From Druceiella hillmani (lineage: Eukaryota > Arthropoda > Insecta > Lepidoptera > Hepialidae): a DNA stretch of 64,000 bases. The stretch is from the NCBI GenBank assembly GCA_039881145.1, contig JAYKKI010000066.1:8071501-8135500 (forward strand), written 5' to 3'. Numbering within the stretch: the stretch's first letter is position 1; each line of letters starts with the position of its first letter. The position numbers and the translations under genes are program-made. The notes under the pieces were generated by a model. That model did no database searches. It saw only the letters and a list, made by a program, of their open reading frames with translations, and had not been told where the DNA came from. Below are positions 38,461 through 49,430 of the stretch, one piece after another.

Positions 38461-38680
38461 CACCGTGGTGTGTTGTGTTGAGCGCATGACCGGAAACCGC
38501 GAGGACCCGGGTTCGATTCCTGGCCGCTCATCGAAGTGGGACTGGTAGAAGTCCAACCTTTCGAGGCTCTGGCGACCATTTTTCCATATGAGATATTCTC
38601 CATCTCATGTGGATACGACAACAACAACAACAAACAGTAGAATCTCTTCCAGTCAACAACAACAATAACAATTTAAAAAC
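38461..38680 (+). mobile_element. tRNA-derived SINE-like element
   Basis: GGTTCGATTCC at 38,510-38,520 is an exact RNA polymerase III B box inside a T-arm-like hairpin (CCGGG/CCTGG). A weak A-box-like TGGTGTGTTGTG lies about 44 bases upstream, at tRNA-like spacing. The head is followed by a tRNA-unrelated body and an (ACA)n/(CAA)n tail at 38,617-38,675. It is not a functional tRNA: no acceptor stem closes around the T arm and the body runs on. The minus-strand open frame here (poly-L and poly-C) is translation of the tail. Confidence 0.72.
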
Positions 38681-38789
38681 TGGTTCCTTGGTAGATTGTA
38701 AGGAGTGTCTCGATATAAAACATAAGATGAAGATGATCGATGCCAACTTCACTTCCTTAGAGTCCAAATTATCTTATTGACAGAATCAA

Positions 38790-39060
38790 AGATTTATCTA
38801 CTTAGTGCTTTGGGTTACACTTTGAAAGTTTACTCTACCTACTTATTCTTAAACATGTTTTCTCTTACTACAACTATTGTTGAGCTATACTAACAGCGAA
38901 ACTTTGCAATCAACTAGATTCTGACACTAGGAAAAGAACCTCAATAAATGTTTACAAGGATCCAGTAAAAAAGTTTGGCCTCTCCTGAACCCTAATACTT
39001 TGAATCTCTTACTCTTCCCTGTTTCCATTCTAACTAATATCAATATTTTTGTACTATTAT
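38790..39060 (-). repeat. Dispersed repeat R1, copy 3 (minus orientation)
   Basis: Contains AAACTTTGCAATCAACTAGATTCTGAC, ACAAGGATCCAG and GGCCTCTCCTGAACCCT in the same order as copy 1. It forms an inverted pair with copy 4, about 130 bp away, matching the arrangement of copies 1 and 2. Confidence 0.75.
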
Positions 39061-39179
39061 CTAAAAGCTAAATTTTCAATCTTATTCTCATAGTTGGTTA
39101 CAAGAGTTTGCTTATATAGAAATAAGTCCGCCATGTTTACCTTATATTAAAATTAGGAAGTAAATAAATAAATATTTTG

Positions 39180-39420
39180 AGGGAACCTTAATGTACCATG
39201 CACCAAATAAAAAACTTTGAAACAAATGTTGACAAGAATAACAAGAGCGCAAAGGGATTTCAGTTAAGGAGAGATAGGTTTTTTTTCAGTTGATCCTTAA
39301 AAATATTTATGGAGAATATTTTGTGGAGTCAGAGTCCAGTTGATTTTATAGTTTTACACTCTTTGCAGGTAAGGATGCCTAATATATATTGGATGTATTT
39401 TCGGTGATAAGTGGCCTAAG
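39180..39420 (+). repeat. Dispersed repeat R1, copy 4 (plus orientation)
   Basis: GGAGAGATAGG, TCAGTTGATCCTTAAA, GAGTCCAGTTGATTTTATAG and TTTACACTCTTTGCAG are complementary to the blocks of copies 1 and 3. No open frame spans it. Confidence 0.75.
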
Positions 39421-39940
39421 TCAGCTTTCAGAGCATAAACAAAGGCAAATGAGTTTTTAAATGTGTCAATGAAATAATTTCGACTCTGTGTAAATGTGCA
39501 TTTGCTAAATCAATAACCTTTAACTCTTTGTTTGTGACAATTGTTATTAACTTGCATCGTAACATTACTGAATCGTGATGCGAATAAATACGTTGTATAG
39601 TTATAATATGAACAGTTTCTCAAGAAAACTGCTCACGAGGTTAATATGTTTATGATTTTCGTGATTTCCGAACGAATGTCGTGAAGTAAAATTCGTTACG
39701 TGTACAATTCCCTAAAACAAATAGAATACTACCGGTTTAGGATAAAATAAATTGAAAAAATAAATTGAGGGCAAAAAATGGTTGAGGGAAAGTTCCCATG
39801 TCAACAAATTTATTATTTCATTGAGGTACGTTGTACGAAAGAACTCAGCTAAAGATCGGGAACCTAACGAATATGCCAACAAAGTTATAAATGGAATAAT
39901 TTTTTTTTTTATACTTGCACTTTAAGAAATATTTCAACTT
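39421..39940. other. AT-rich stretch
   Basis: No feature is supported. Confidence 0.35.
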
Positions 39941-40105
39941 CACGCCTTATCGACCTTTTGTCAATGATTATATGTAACAAGGTTACGCCTTACCTACATT
40001 TCGTCAATGATTGTATGTAACAACATTACATCTTACCTACCTTTCGTCAATGACTGTATGTAACATTATGCCTTCTTCTTTTCGTCAAGGATTGCGCGTA
40101 TGTAG
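39941..40105. repeat. Tandem array, 43-bp unit, about four copies
   Basis: GTCAATGAT recurs at 39,960, 40,003 and 40,046, with a diverged copy at 40,084. Units share TATGTAACA and TTACCTAC. Confidence 0.9.
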
Positions 40106-40250
40106 GAAAAGTTGAGAATCATTGTGAATGATAGAGTTTTCTAGACTTACTTTTTAATTTTATCACGTTATATATTTATTTCTTAATTTATCACAATAAT
40201 TATTTTAGTTCTACATGTAGAATCTCCAAAAAATGAAGGAATTATAATTA

Positions 40251-40279
40251 AAGAAATTCGAATATTTTTCGAATTTCTT
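40251..40279. repeat. Perfect 12-bp hairpin
   Basis: AAGAAATTCGAA (40251-40262), five-base loop, TTCGAATTTCTT (40268-40279). Composition is AT-rich, so chance formation is less improbable than for the 18-20 bp palindromes. Confidence 0.7.
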
Positions 40280-40643
40280 AGTGCTTATACTAATAATCAA
40301 ATTATAATAAACGTTTATTCATTGAAATTTTAGTATTTTTTGCGAAGACAGAATAATTGAAAAAATTTGGTATTATAAATTTGGCATTACTAAAGAAAAT
40401 GGGAAAAATTCAACTTTAATGAAATAAAATATTTGACAGTTATGAACACGAAGAAAACAAATAATAGCAACTTGGAACTTGGCGTGTTCTTATGCGATAT
40501 TCTCATCTAAAAAAGCACGTCAATATTTAATATTCCACATACAGATCCGTGAGGTATATATAAAAATAAGAAAGTACTGTCTTTTGACACGTTTTTAATG
40601 TAAAATTACGGAGACATTTTTTTTTAAATCGGATGGAGACATT

Positions 40644-40650
<7 letters not shown>
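40280..40650. other. AT-rich stretch
   Basis: No feature is supported. Confidence 0.35.
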
Positions 40651-40701
<51 letters not shown>

Positions 40702-40740
40702 GTATATATATGTATATGTGCGTGCGTGCATGTGTGTATG
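40651..40740. repeat. (TA)n followed by TG/GC-rich microsatellite
   Basis: A TA run with GTA interruptions, then GTGCGTGCGTGCATGTGTG. Confidence 0.92.
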
Positions 40741-40839
40741 TATGTACATGTACATATTTTTTCTTTTAAATATGTTTACTTTTAACTCGTTAATGTGTAA
40801 ACCAAACTTGATTTTTTTTTAAATGTATCCCATTTGGTT

Positions 40840-41210
40840 CCATATAGAGTTGATGATCTTCGGAGAAGTAATGTTATCCACCTCAATGGATGAGGGAACA
40901 CAGCCCATTTGAATAATTTCAAACCGTGTTTCAACTCATTTGTCTTGTTTTTACAAGTTATTTATTCATAGATGGTACCCAGAATCTGATAATAGAACTA
41001 GAAGGCGGTGAGAGAACTTCTTAACTGCGAAAGGTAGATTAGTAAAGTTTGATTTCGTTTGACTTGCTTTGATGTAGTTTTTGATTACCAATGGTGGTTA
41101 GGGTCTGATGATGTTTATGGAAGATGGTTACAAAAAAAATCGTGATGGTTACAAAAGTAACCCATCGGGTTTGAACTCATCCAACTTGTCTTGATGCAAG
41201 CAAAAATTAA
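40840..41210 (+). repeat. Diverged dispersed repeat related to the 23.8-kb family
   Basis: Two or three loose units share AATCTGATAAT/GGGTCTGATGATG, GAGAGAACTTCTTAAC-like and TTTGACTTGCTTTGATG/AACTTGTCTTGATGC blocks, the same order of motifs as the element at 24 kb. Similarity is weak and the boundaries are approximate. Confidence 0.4.
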
Positions 41211-43055
41211 CAAATTAGTTAAGTTTGTACGGGTATCTATCTACAAAGGCATGACGTATTTAAAACGGTCAATTCAAAAGAGGGCAATATTTTTGTTACG
41301 TTTGTATGTATGTTTGTCTTAACAGGTACATTCATGTGGAATGACAATTCTATTTGGATTTCAATGAATGAAAAGTTTCAAAGTTTTTCACGATTTCGTA
41401 ATATTTTTGGTAACATGGGATATGGTAAGCCTATAAATGGAGATATAAAAAAAGTTTTAATTAATAACTAATCCTATTTTAAAAAGGCAGAGAATGAAAT
41501 ACACTGAAAAGTGTAAAATAAAATAACTTAAATAAGAAAAATAAAAGACTCCAAAAAACATAAAAACGAAAAAAGTAACATCCTTTTCTATTGAAGAAAC
41601 TTCCTGGAGATTAAAAGCTCTCACAAATAGGCTAGTGTTTGTATGTTTATCTATAACTTTCTATTTAAGATTTTTTCCAAATTGACGCCAAACAATATAC
41701 AAGAAGTAGGCACTAACTTCTTAAAAATTGTATTATATAATATTTTTAGTTTTCTATCATAGAATTAATTTATTCAGAAACGGTTGTTTTTGCCAGGCAA
41801 AAGTCGTTTATTATTATATGGTCATATTAATTCTTTAAAATTATTTTAGGACAAATATATTATGCTTTTTAAGTAATCAAAACCAATTACTACTTCAAGG
41901 ATTATTATTAGACATTTGTTAAAATTAATGGCTGAAATCCAGTTCCTTAATTGGTAGAGCAAGAAATATTTTTGGCGTTTCTCTCAAAAATATGAGACGA
42001 AATTAAGTTATATAAATATAAATATTTTTTTACATTTAGAAGAAATAATTTATTCTTCCGTAACAGATGACTCAGTGAATCGTTTCATTACAAAACATAT
42101 ATTATTAAAATTCAGACAAACGCTACATTACAAGTATAATCAATTTTCCCTTCTGCGAAATAAAATTTGTATAAATTAATACTCAAAACCGAATACGGGT
42201 TTCGCTGCGTCGTATTTTATCGCTTTGATGATGCCGCGCTGCACACGGTGCGCTTGCATTATAAGATGCTTAACTATTCCATTACCGTTGAAAAAGTGCA
42301 TCTCTAGGAAAAGATGAGATATATAAAAATTAATTATAATCATCTGATTTTGTGTTCAGGAATACACAAGATCGTCACACTCGGCATGCTTTGAGGATTA
42401 CTTTTAAAAAATTGTATTTGAGGAAAACGCAGGAGAAGATACATTTTCCTGACAAAGAATTTGTTAGCTTAGAATTAGAATAATCAAAGAAGATTTCCCT
42501 TTCGAAATAACCACATTTAATTACTACGTTTTAGCTTAAATATTACATTACAGTGAAAACAGCTATGTTCGTAAATCCTGATTTACAAAATTTTGCTACA
42601 AAAATCAGTTTTAAATAAATAAAAAATCAAGGACGTAAAATATTAAATGAATATATAAAATATAGTATAAAACTTTAAGTTTTGAAAAATAAATTTAAAA
42701 TAAAACGATAATTTGTGGTTAGTCTTGATTTCGTAAAATATTTTCCGATTAACAGAGTATAATAAATATTAAAATGAAAATGTATTTTTGCAGTGAAAAT
42801 TGCGTAAAATGATTCAGAGAAATTTATATTTTAAATATTTTTAAAGCGATGATGTTATTATGTTGAGAATAATGAAGGAAATACTTGAGCAATACAATAC
42901 TAAATGGAAATACTTGTGCAATAATTAGTTTTAATTTGGATTAGTAGAATTTTAACACAATAATAATTCGTATTTAAATAGAATTTTCTTCAAAAGAAAT
43001 CATTATTAATAGTAAAATTTATATGCAATTTTGAAAAAAATCTCAAAACCGTTCC
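41211..43055. other. 1.8 kb without a recognised gene
   Basis: A small CpG-bearing patch lies at 42,185-42,265 (TTTCGCTGCGTCG, GCCGCGCTGCACACGGTGCGC), with a short palindrome GCGC...GCGC. The rest is AT-rich with nothing supported. Confidence 0.35.
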
Positions 43056-43061
43056 TGTTTG

Positions 43062-43252
43062 TTCTAGTATTACTATAAATTATTGTCGGAATTGTATAAA
43101 GCTTTCCAACTTGAAGCTGGCTCAAAGTCACTAGGTAATTCATGCGAGTGAGATTTCGAAACAAAGCGAAAACTGCACCGCAGTAGATCGCAAAGCGCCT
43201 GAGATGCCGTTCTTAATGTCACTCTTCACTTAATTAAATACATACATAGCAG
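43062..43252 (+). repeat. GC-richer repeat R2, copy 1
   Basis: About 190 bp that matches the reverse complement of 47,645-47,832 with long shared blocks (AAAACTGCACCGC, GCAAAGCGCCT, GATGCCGTTCTTAA, CTTTCCAA, ATTCATGCG). Its GC content is well above the local background. It is a dispersed element or a duplicated conserved segment; no coding frame is shared by both copies. Confidence 0.85.
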
Positions 43253-43899
43253 GAATACGTAGACGCGAAGTGGAACATCACCTATTTCGTACGACACTAA
43301 ATGAAGTTTAGGTATTATGGTGTATTGTAAAAGTAGAAACTGATTTCAGTTTGCAAATTGTACCGGTGATTCCGTATTATAATTTTTTATATATAATACA
43401 AAAATACATAAATATAGTTCTACTTTTTTATTTCCACCCTTAAATATAATGAATTAATATTTATCCAAACTTGAATGAATAAATAAAATACATACATTTG
43501 GCTGACTTATTGTTATAAACGCAACCTTTTCTAGTAAATGACAATGGTATTGTATAAACATTTTGTGAAATATAAGTAATTCAGACATTCATGACTTTTC
43601 TATTGCAAGATTTATTATTAAAAATATTGATAAGAAGCAAAAAAATACCATAAATGAAAACTAGACTAAACACGAAAAAATAAAATCATCATATCATCAT
43701 CATCATCATCATCATCATCATATATATTAATACGCTAAGGTTAAGATGTTACTCTCCCTTTTTAGAAAAAACCTCACAACTAATCCACATAAATTATATA
43801 TCATTTTATAGATAATTGCTTGCTCTACCGGCATCCACAACTAAAAAATTTATTATTACTATTGTTTTTGCAAATTAATTAATTATTAAAATTATATAC
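43253..43899. other. AT-rich stretch with an (ATC)n tract
   Basis: Apart from the trinucleotide tract at 43,686-43,721, nothing is supported. Confidence 0.35.
43686..43721. repeat. (ATC)n microsatellite
   Basis: Nine uninterrupted ATC units plus flanking partial units. Confidence 0.95.
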
Positions 43900-43914
43900 A
43901 CAAAACAGCAATGC

Positions 43915-44129
43915 TGCCATCTAACGGCTCAACGTCAATATGATTGACGGTCGGTAAAATTTTTGTTTAATTTCAAATCCACTCACGTATAAATAAAGTG
44001 GCGCTTTAGCTCAATGCTTTTGATACTCGCGCCTCTATATGTCATTTTTGGTAAAATATTTGTTTGATCTGTCATCTGAGCTTCATAATGGAATAAATAA
44101 TGCGAAGACTTCGCACGGGTCACGCTAGT
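43915..44129 (+). mobile_element. Non-autonomous Helitron-like element, 3' end
   Basis: The right end has TGCGAAG-A-CTTCGCA (44,101-44,115), a perfect hairpin, then nine bases and CTAG at 44,125-44,128 followed by T. This is the Helitron 3' signature (GC-rich hairpin a short distance before CTRR, inserted before T). The body (GCCATCTAACGG, GGCGCTTTAGCTCAA) is GC-richer than its surroundings and codes for nothing. The left boundary is a guess; I found no clear TC start. Confidence 0.6.
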
Positions 44130-44159
44130 AATTCATTAATAATTACAAATTTTGACATG

Positions 44160-44340
44160 GGATGGCTAGGAACAAGCAAAGGGAAACAAAATGGAATTAA
44201 CTGGGACTAAGGATTATGAAAGGAAGAACTTTTTCAGACGGCATTTGGAAATATTTATAGAGGGCGATTCCTGGTATCTGGATCCAGTCTAATCCAAAGT
44301 TTTACAGCTTGGACACCAAGGGATTTTTCTGAAAAGATTG
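44160..44340 (+). repeat. Dispersed repeat R1, copy 5 (plus orientation)
   Basis: Shares TTTTTCAGACGGCATTTGGAA, GGATCCAGTCTAATCCAAAG and TTTTACAGCTTGG with the other plus-orientation copies. It has no inverted partner next to it, so the family also exists as single arms. Confidence 0.65.
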
Positions 44341-44934
44341 TTTTATTTTTGGGGAAAAGGAAACCGTGTGCAGATTAGTAACTCAATCTGGTTCTAAGAT
44401 ATGTTGAATAAATGGAGTGGTTCAAGTTATTAGAAATAAGTGTAGGAATATGTCAATTACGTCAATTATGGACTTTTGTCCATTTAAGTATCGCTCTGAA
44501 TATAAAAATATGCTCGTATTTTTTGCAACCAAAAACGTAGCAAAAACATAGATTTTGAAGGTTTTCTAAATTTTTATTACGACTCACAATAAGATTGGAT
44601 AGGCCTACATTTCCGTAGTAAAGCATTAGCAATAAGAGTATCTGATAGAAGTGGGCTTTGGTTCGAACACTATTCAAATTAAAACTCCCCCCTGACAATA
44701 ATAATATTAGCTATCTGTTTCTACTAGGCCCAGGTTAAAAAAGGGATCATGATTGCAGGTTACCTTAATAAATTTATACTTTCATTGAAATTATGAAAAT
44801 ATTGCGTTAGCATCCTGGAGGATGTTTATGAAAGTAAGAGTAGACGGGAGTTTTCTAAGGAATTGTTAGTGGATAAATACGACACATCTCTTAACTATGA
44901 TCAGATTCGAAAAACTAAAGAGGTTATACATTCT
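44341..44934. other. AT-rich stretch
   Basis: The 78-codon minus-strand frame (44462-44698) is not recognised, and no motif or splice context supports it. Confidence 0.3.
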
Positions 44935-45640
44935 TTCTCTAACGAGATTTGACTAAATTTTTTGTGCAGTAAATTAAATTATAGTAAACATAATTTTATT
45001 CATTTCTTCGTTTCTAACCAAATCAAAAGAACTAAAATCGTACCTACATGTAGTGAAATTTTATTTTTTTCTAAAGAGATCTGGTTGAATTTTCTGTAGA
45101 TGAAATATAACAAGTCTAAATGTGTGACACGAATCATAAAACGTGTATTCCTACCTTTCTTCCTATCATGTACAATCGAAGGTAAGGACTAAATAATACC
45201 TATCTAGTAAATTAAATTTCATCTTTCTCAAAGGATATTTGACTGAGTTCTCAGGTAGGAAATATAATTGGTCAAAGTGTGGCATGATTTTTAGAAATTG
45301 TGGCATGATTGTATTCCTGCTTTTCTTCATATCTCACAAAACCAAAGGAAAGAACTAAAATAGTACTTGTAGTTGTGTGTGTAGAAATGTTATCTTTCCC
45401 TAACAAGATTTTAGGGACTTTTTTGGAGAGAAAATTATATCACAAAAAATTAAATTGTTCTAAATGTGTGGTATGAATCTTCAAAATAGTATTCCTACTT
45501 TTATAACTATCACATAAAGTCTAAGGGAAGAACTAAAATAGCAATTTTAATATAATTGTATCTTTCTGAAAGGAAATTTGGCTGCATTTTCTGTAGAGAA
45601 CATATGTTATAAGAAATATAATGAACCCATCCAATGGTTT
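44935..45640. repeat. Degenerate tandem array, about 160-178 bp unit, 4-5 copies
   Basis: The landmark AGAACTAAAAT recurs near 45,029, 45,187 (as GGACTAAAT), 45,351 and 45,529. Units also share ATCTTTCTCTAA, TTTTCTGTAGA, AAATGTGTG and GTATTCCTACTTT. Units are strongly diverged and the array is easily missed at first reading. Confidence 0.82.
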
Positions 45641-46072
45641 ATATTATAGCGCAGAATTTATACGTTGTACATACATTTTATATATTTGTAAAACTAAATC
45701 AAACTTTACATGCATTAAAACATTTCAGACTAAATATATCGTTATGTCCCTTTTAACATAAACATATATAAACTATTAAGGTCCCGTACACCTAATGATA
45801 CATAAAAACCTAAACGGTATCTAGTATTTATATTTAAAAAAATTTATATTTAATTATTCAGCAGATAAATATATTGTGTAATACAGCTTTCATACATGAA
45901 CAATTTTGCAAATTTATAAAAAATTATGAGGTTTAGAAGCGACTCTTTAGTTTTCCAGAATTCTAAATTTTAGGTAAAATTCTAGTAAGATGGTTCCTTT
46001 CGATAATTTCAACTCAAACAGTTTTAGAGATAAAAGGGCCCTTCTCCTTCTAGTAGTCTAGTCATAATAGAA
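45641..46072. other. AT-rich stretch
   Basis: No feature is supported. Confidence 0.35.
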
Positions 46073-46165
46073 GAAAATAGAACATATTTCATATATTTAG
46101 CGTTAATTTTGTAGAAATTCATTGTTTAATTGATTGATTAATTTAATTGTGAAAATAGAACATAT
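46073..46165. mobile_element. Minimal copy of the ribozyme element family, 15-bp target-site duplication
   Basis: GAAAATAGAACATAT occurs at 46,073-46,087 and 46,151-46,165. Between them lie only 63 bp, beginning TATATTTAGCGTTAATTTTG and ending TTAATTTAATTGT, i.e. the two ends of the family with the ribozyme-bearing middle missing. Either the element was internally deleted or a very short template was inserted. Confidence 0.8.
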
Positions 46166-47644
46166 ATTATTTAACACATCAACGCACGTGTCCTACAAAA
46201 ATCGATCAAATTAAAATATTCTGAGTGAATTTGGCCAATTCTCACCACTGCGAGTTGAAACGGTTAAAATATAGAAGATACGACTGAACGTACGCTAATA
46301 GGAAGGGTAGATGTTTAGAGCAGTATGTTGGTGGGAAATTAGCCACCAATTCACAACCTAAAAAAATCGTTTATCTGCATTGCGCGTAAGTAATTTTAAA
46401 ATATATTGATTGCAAGAGACATGAAGAAATGTAAAAATGTGTGTTCTGATATTCATGGACATATTTAATTGAGATGCAAAACAGTAACGAAGAATACACA
46501 TAGCACTAATTATGTTTAAGTATTCTTTTTGCATATTTTTAAATTACTATTTTAGAATACAAGTATACGAACTAAAGTTAACCATATGAAAGTATGGCCA
46601 GAAAAGTTTTTTAAAATACAAAAGAAGCAGTCATAAATTGCTGTAAGTTTATTCTATTTGAAACTTCTATTTATAAAGTCAAAAGTATTATTAGTTAACA
46701 TATACGGATATGAGATATTTCTCAATTCGCGAGTATGGACTTTATTGGCGTTTCTGCAAAGGCAATATATTTTTATTAGTTGAAATATATAACGGTATTT
46801 GTTGGTGTTAATTTAATGTATATGTCATAACTGTTATTTATCTTATACCTTGAATATTAATCATTTTACTTCTCACTTCACTCAATTAATCCTACCAGTG
46901 AATCTCAATTTATTAAATTATCGAAAGAAATATCTAAAAAACCGATGAAGTCACATCGTCAACTGTTTAGTCGATAATGTCAACTGTTTTAGCTACCTTT
47001 ACGTAAAGAGAAATCACACGTCATTTTAATGTACGTAGTTGTTAAAATAAAGGTTCCACAATTATACAACATGTGGAAATATGCTTAAAGGTTAATAACT
47101 CTTAGGGAGTTATACTTTTACGTTATTTATAAAGTAACATGATACAACATATAGCTGATTATCACGCTAAGACCCATAGGAACAGAGCAGAAAAAAAACA
47201 TATATTGAGCATCATTATAGATTAAATGTAATTACGTTAAAAGTGAAATATAACCGAAGTTAGGAAACATGATTTAAATGACGCAAACTAAAGAGAGAGA
47301 TACCTAGTTATTTATTAACAGATACTCCTGAGTATTCCCGAGTATTGTTTATACCCCCATCCACTACGACCGATATCATTTAACGAATGAACGGAGGCGT
47401 TTAATAATCTCTGGGAGGAAAGCGGAAAGAAAGAATTATACCTTGGTAATATATTTTCATCGTGTGCTAAAATATAAAATCCATGACATTTAAGTCCACT
47501 TCGACCGATGAAAATCTAAGTACTTTTACAAAATGAAAATGCAACTTGCAAAAGTCAGGTTACAATTTTACATTACATCGAACACATAAACTACATTTAA
47601 CGTCGCGTAAAACTGGTAATGTTCAACTACGGGTTTACATTTTC
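46166..47644. other. 1.5 kb of AT-rich DNA
   Basis: No feature is supported. Confidence 0.4.
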
Positions 47645-47832
47645 CTAAAATGTATGTTTTCAACAAAGTGAACAGTGATGTTAAGAACGGCATCTTAGGC
47701 GCTTTGCAATCTACCGCGGTGCAGTTTTCGCTATGTTTCGGAAATTCACACGCATGAATCACCAAGTGCCTTCAAGCTAATTTTAACTTGGAAAGGTTTA
47801 CGCGATCGCGACAATAATCTATAATAACTAAC
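47645..47832 (-). repeat. GC-richer repeat R2, copy 2 (inverted)
   Basis: Reverse complement of the 43.1-kb copy over its full length with roughly 80% identity by eye, lying 4.6 kb away in opposite orientation. The 65-codon minus-strand frame covers it, but the frame is broken in the other copy, which argues against coding. Confidence 0.85.
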
Positions 47833-48538
47833 TCTATTACAAATACGTTACGTGAGGAAGATTTACGTTTTATCATATATTAATTTTACTTTAAACTATT
47901 AATTTCTAATGCACAAAATTTTTTATTACATTACACTACATTTGAATTTGTTATTTTATTAAAAATTTTGACTTAAATTTTGACATGGAGTAAACCAAAT
48001 AAAAACAAAATACTATATTTATTAAGTTTTTCTTTTATTATTTTCAACATAATCCCATTTATGCCTTTAGAAAACCTTCAACACTCCTAAGCCATTTCAC
48101 GCAATTTTCTTTTTATTATTTGTTTCACTGTACTTATTCATTATATTCTGTAAATCAGAAGGTGTTAAGCAAAATTAAATGGAGTCTGAAAATATTAAAA
48201 TAGAATTCGAAATAGGATTCCATTCGAAAATAGGATTCCATTATCAGTTCATAATAATTTAACATTTTATTAAGAAAAAGGGAATAAAATGTAATTTATA
48301 TAAAAGCTGGTAATTTTTAGTATGTAAAAATCAATCAATTCATCACTTGACAATTTGGAAAGATCAAAAAGAAACTGCAATTTTCGTCTATAATTTATTT
48401 TTAATACTCGAGCTATAATTTATTTTTAATACATCAAGATTATTAGAAACATAAAGAACACTAAAATTATAATGAAGAACACATTTTTTTCAGATACGTT
48501 TACAAATGGTAATAAATACCGACGGCTTTCTTTTAATG
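47833..48538. other. AT-rich stretch
   Basis: No feature is supported. Confidence 0.35.
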
Positions 48539-49170
48539 TCTAGCCATTGCTTACATTAAGTAAACATAAAGTATTAACTAACAGAAAGGATTTCAATATA
48601 TTCTTTCTAAGTGTCAAAATAAATGTTCCTAAATTTCTTTTCGCTTTTACGGGTTTTATCTACTTATGTTCGGCAACCCTGTCTGGCTTGCGAGTTCCGT
48701 ATATTACATGTGTTTGTGATCGGCACGAGTCCTTATCTGAATATTAATGTGTAGCCATTGCTTAAATTAAGTAAACATGAAGTATTAACTGACAGAGTGG
48801 ATGTCAATACATTCTAAGTGTCAAAATAAATGTCCCTGAATTTGTTTTAGGTTTTAAGAGTTTTATGTAGTTTTGTTTGGCGACCCTGTCTGGCTTGCGA
48901 GTTCCGTATATTATATGCGAGTGTGTGATTGGCACGAGACATTATCCGAATGCTAATGTGTAGCCATTGTTAATGTGTAGTCATTGCTTAAATTAAGTAA
49001 ACATAGAGTAATAATTGACAGAAAATATAGCAAAACATTGTAAGGGTCAAAATAAATGTCCCTGAATTTCTTTTCGCTTTCACGGGTTTTTTGCAGTTTT
49101 GTTCGGTGACTCTGTCTAGCTTACGAGTTTTGATATTACATGTGTGTATGATTGGTACGAGACACTATGT
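48539..49170. repeat. Tandem array, about 210-bp unit, three copies
   Basis: TGTAGCCATTGCTTAAATTAAGTAAACAT recurs at 48,541, 48,752 and about 48,977. Units share CCCTGTCTGGCTTGCGAG and ATTGGCACGAGAC. The third copy begins with a short duplicated start (TAGCCATTGTTAATGTG). The plus-strand frame at 48547-48747 is an array by-product. Confidence 0.92.
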
Positions 49171-49274
49171 GAATGTTGTTTTATTTTGGCAGTTCAAATA
49201 GTTCCTTAGAAATATCGCTTAAAACTATTACGAGAAATAATCGGAGTTTTCATAAAAAATTTGTCATTTCAAAA

Positions 49275-49430
49275 GAAAATATATTTCAAATATTGAATAT
49301 ATCTTCTAATTCAGGTGGGATATTAGAAGATGTTGTAATACAACGAAACCTAGGTCGTGGTAAAGAAATTAATGAAAGTAGAAACAATACTACATCACCT
49401 AGTTTCATTTAATTGTGAAAATATATTTCA
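49275..49430. mobile_element. Rearranged copy of the ribozyme element family, 14-bp target-site duplication
   Basis: GAAAATATATTTCA occurs at 49,275-49,288 and 49,417-49,430. The 128-bp insert begins AATATTGAATATAT, jumps to CTTCTAATTCAGGTGGG (one orientation of the ribozyme flank), then turns to GAAGATGTTGTAATACAACG and continues through GAAACCTAGGTCGTGG to CATTTAATTGT. The jump from one orientation to the other inside one copy looks like a template switch. The ribozyme 5' core is destroyed here (TAGAAGA for CTGAAGA). Confidence 0.8.

Noticed and set aside
38461..38530. A true tRNA gene
   Set aside because: Only the T-arm and B box are tRNA-like. There is no closing acceptor stem, no convincing anticodon arm, and the sequence continues into a repeat body.
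38528..38767. 79-codon minus-strand open frame with poly-leucine and poly-cysteine
   Set aside because: The runs come from the CAA/ACA tail of the SINE-like element read on the other strand.
49173..49412. 79-codon open frame with an ordinary-looking C-terminal half
   Set aside because: Its C-terminal half is translation of the rearranged ribozyme element, including one target-site duplication, so the frame is accidental.
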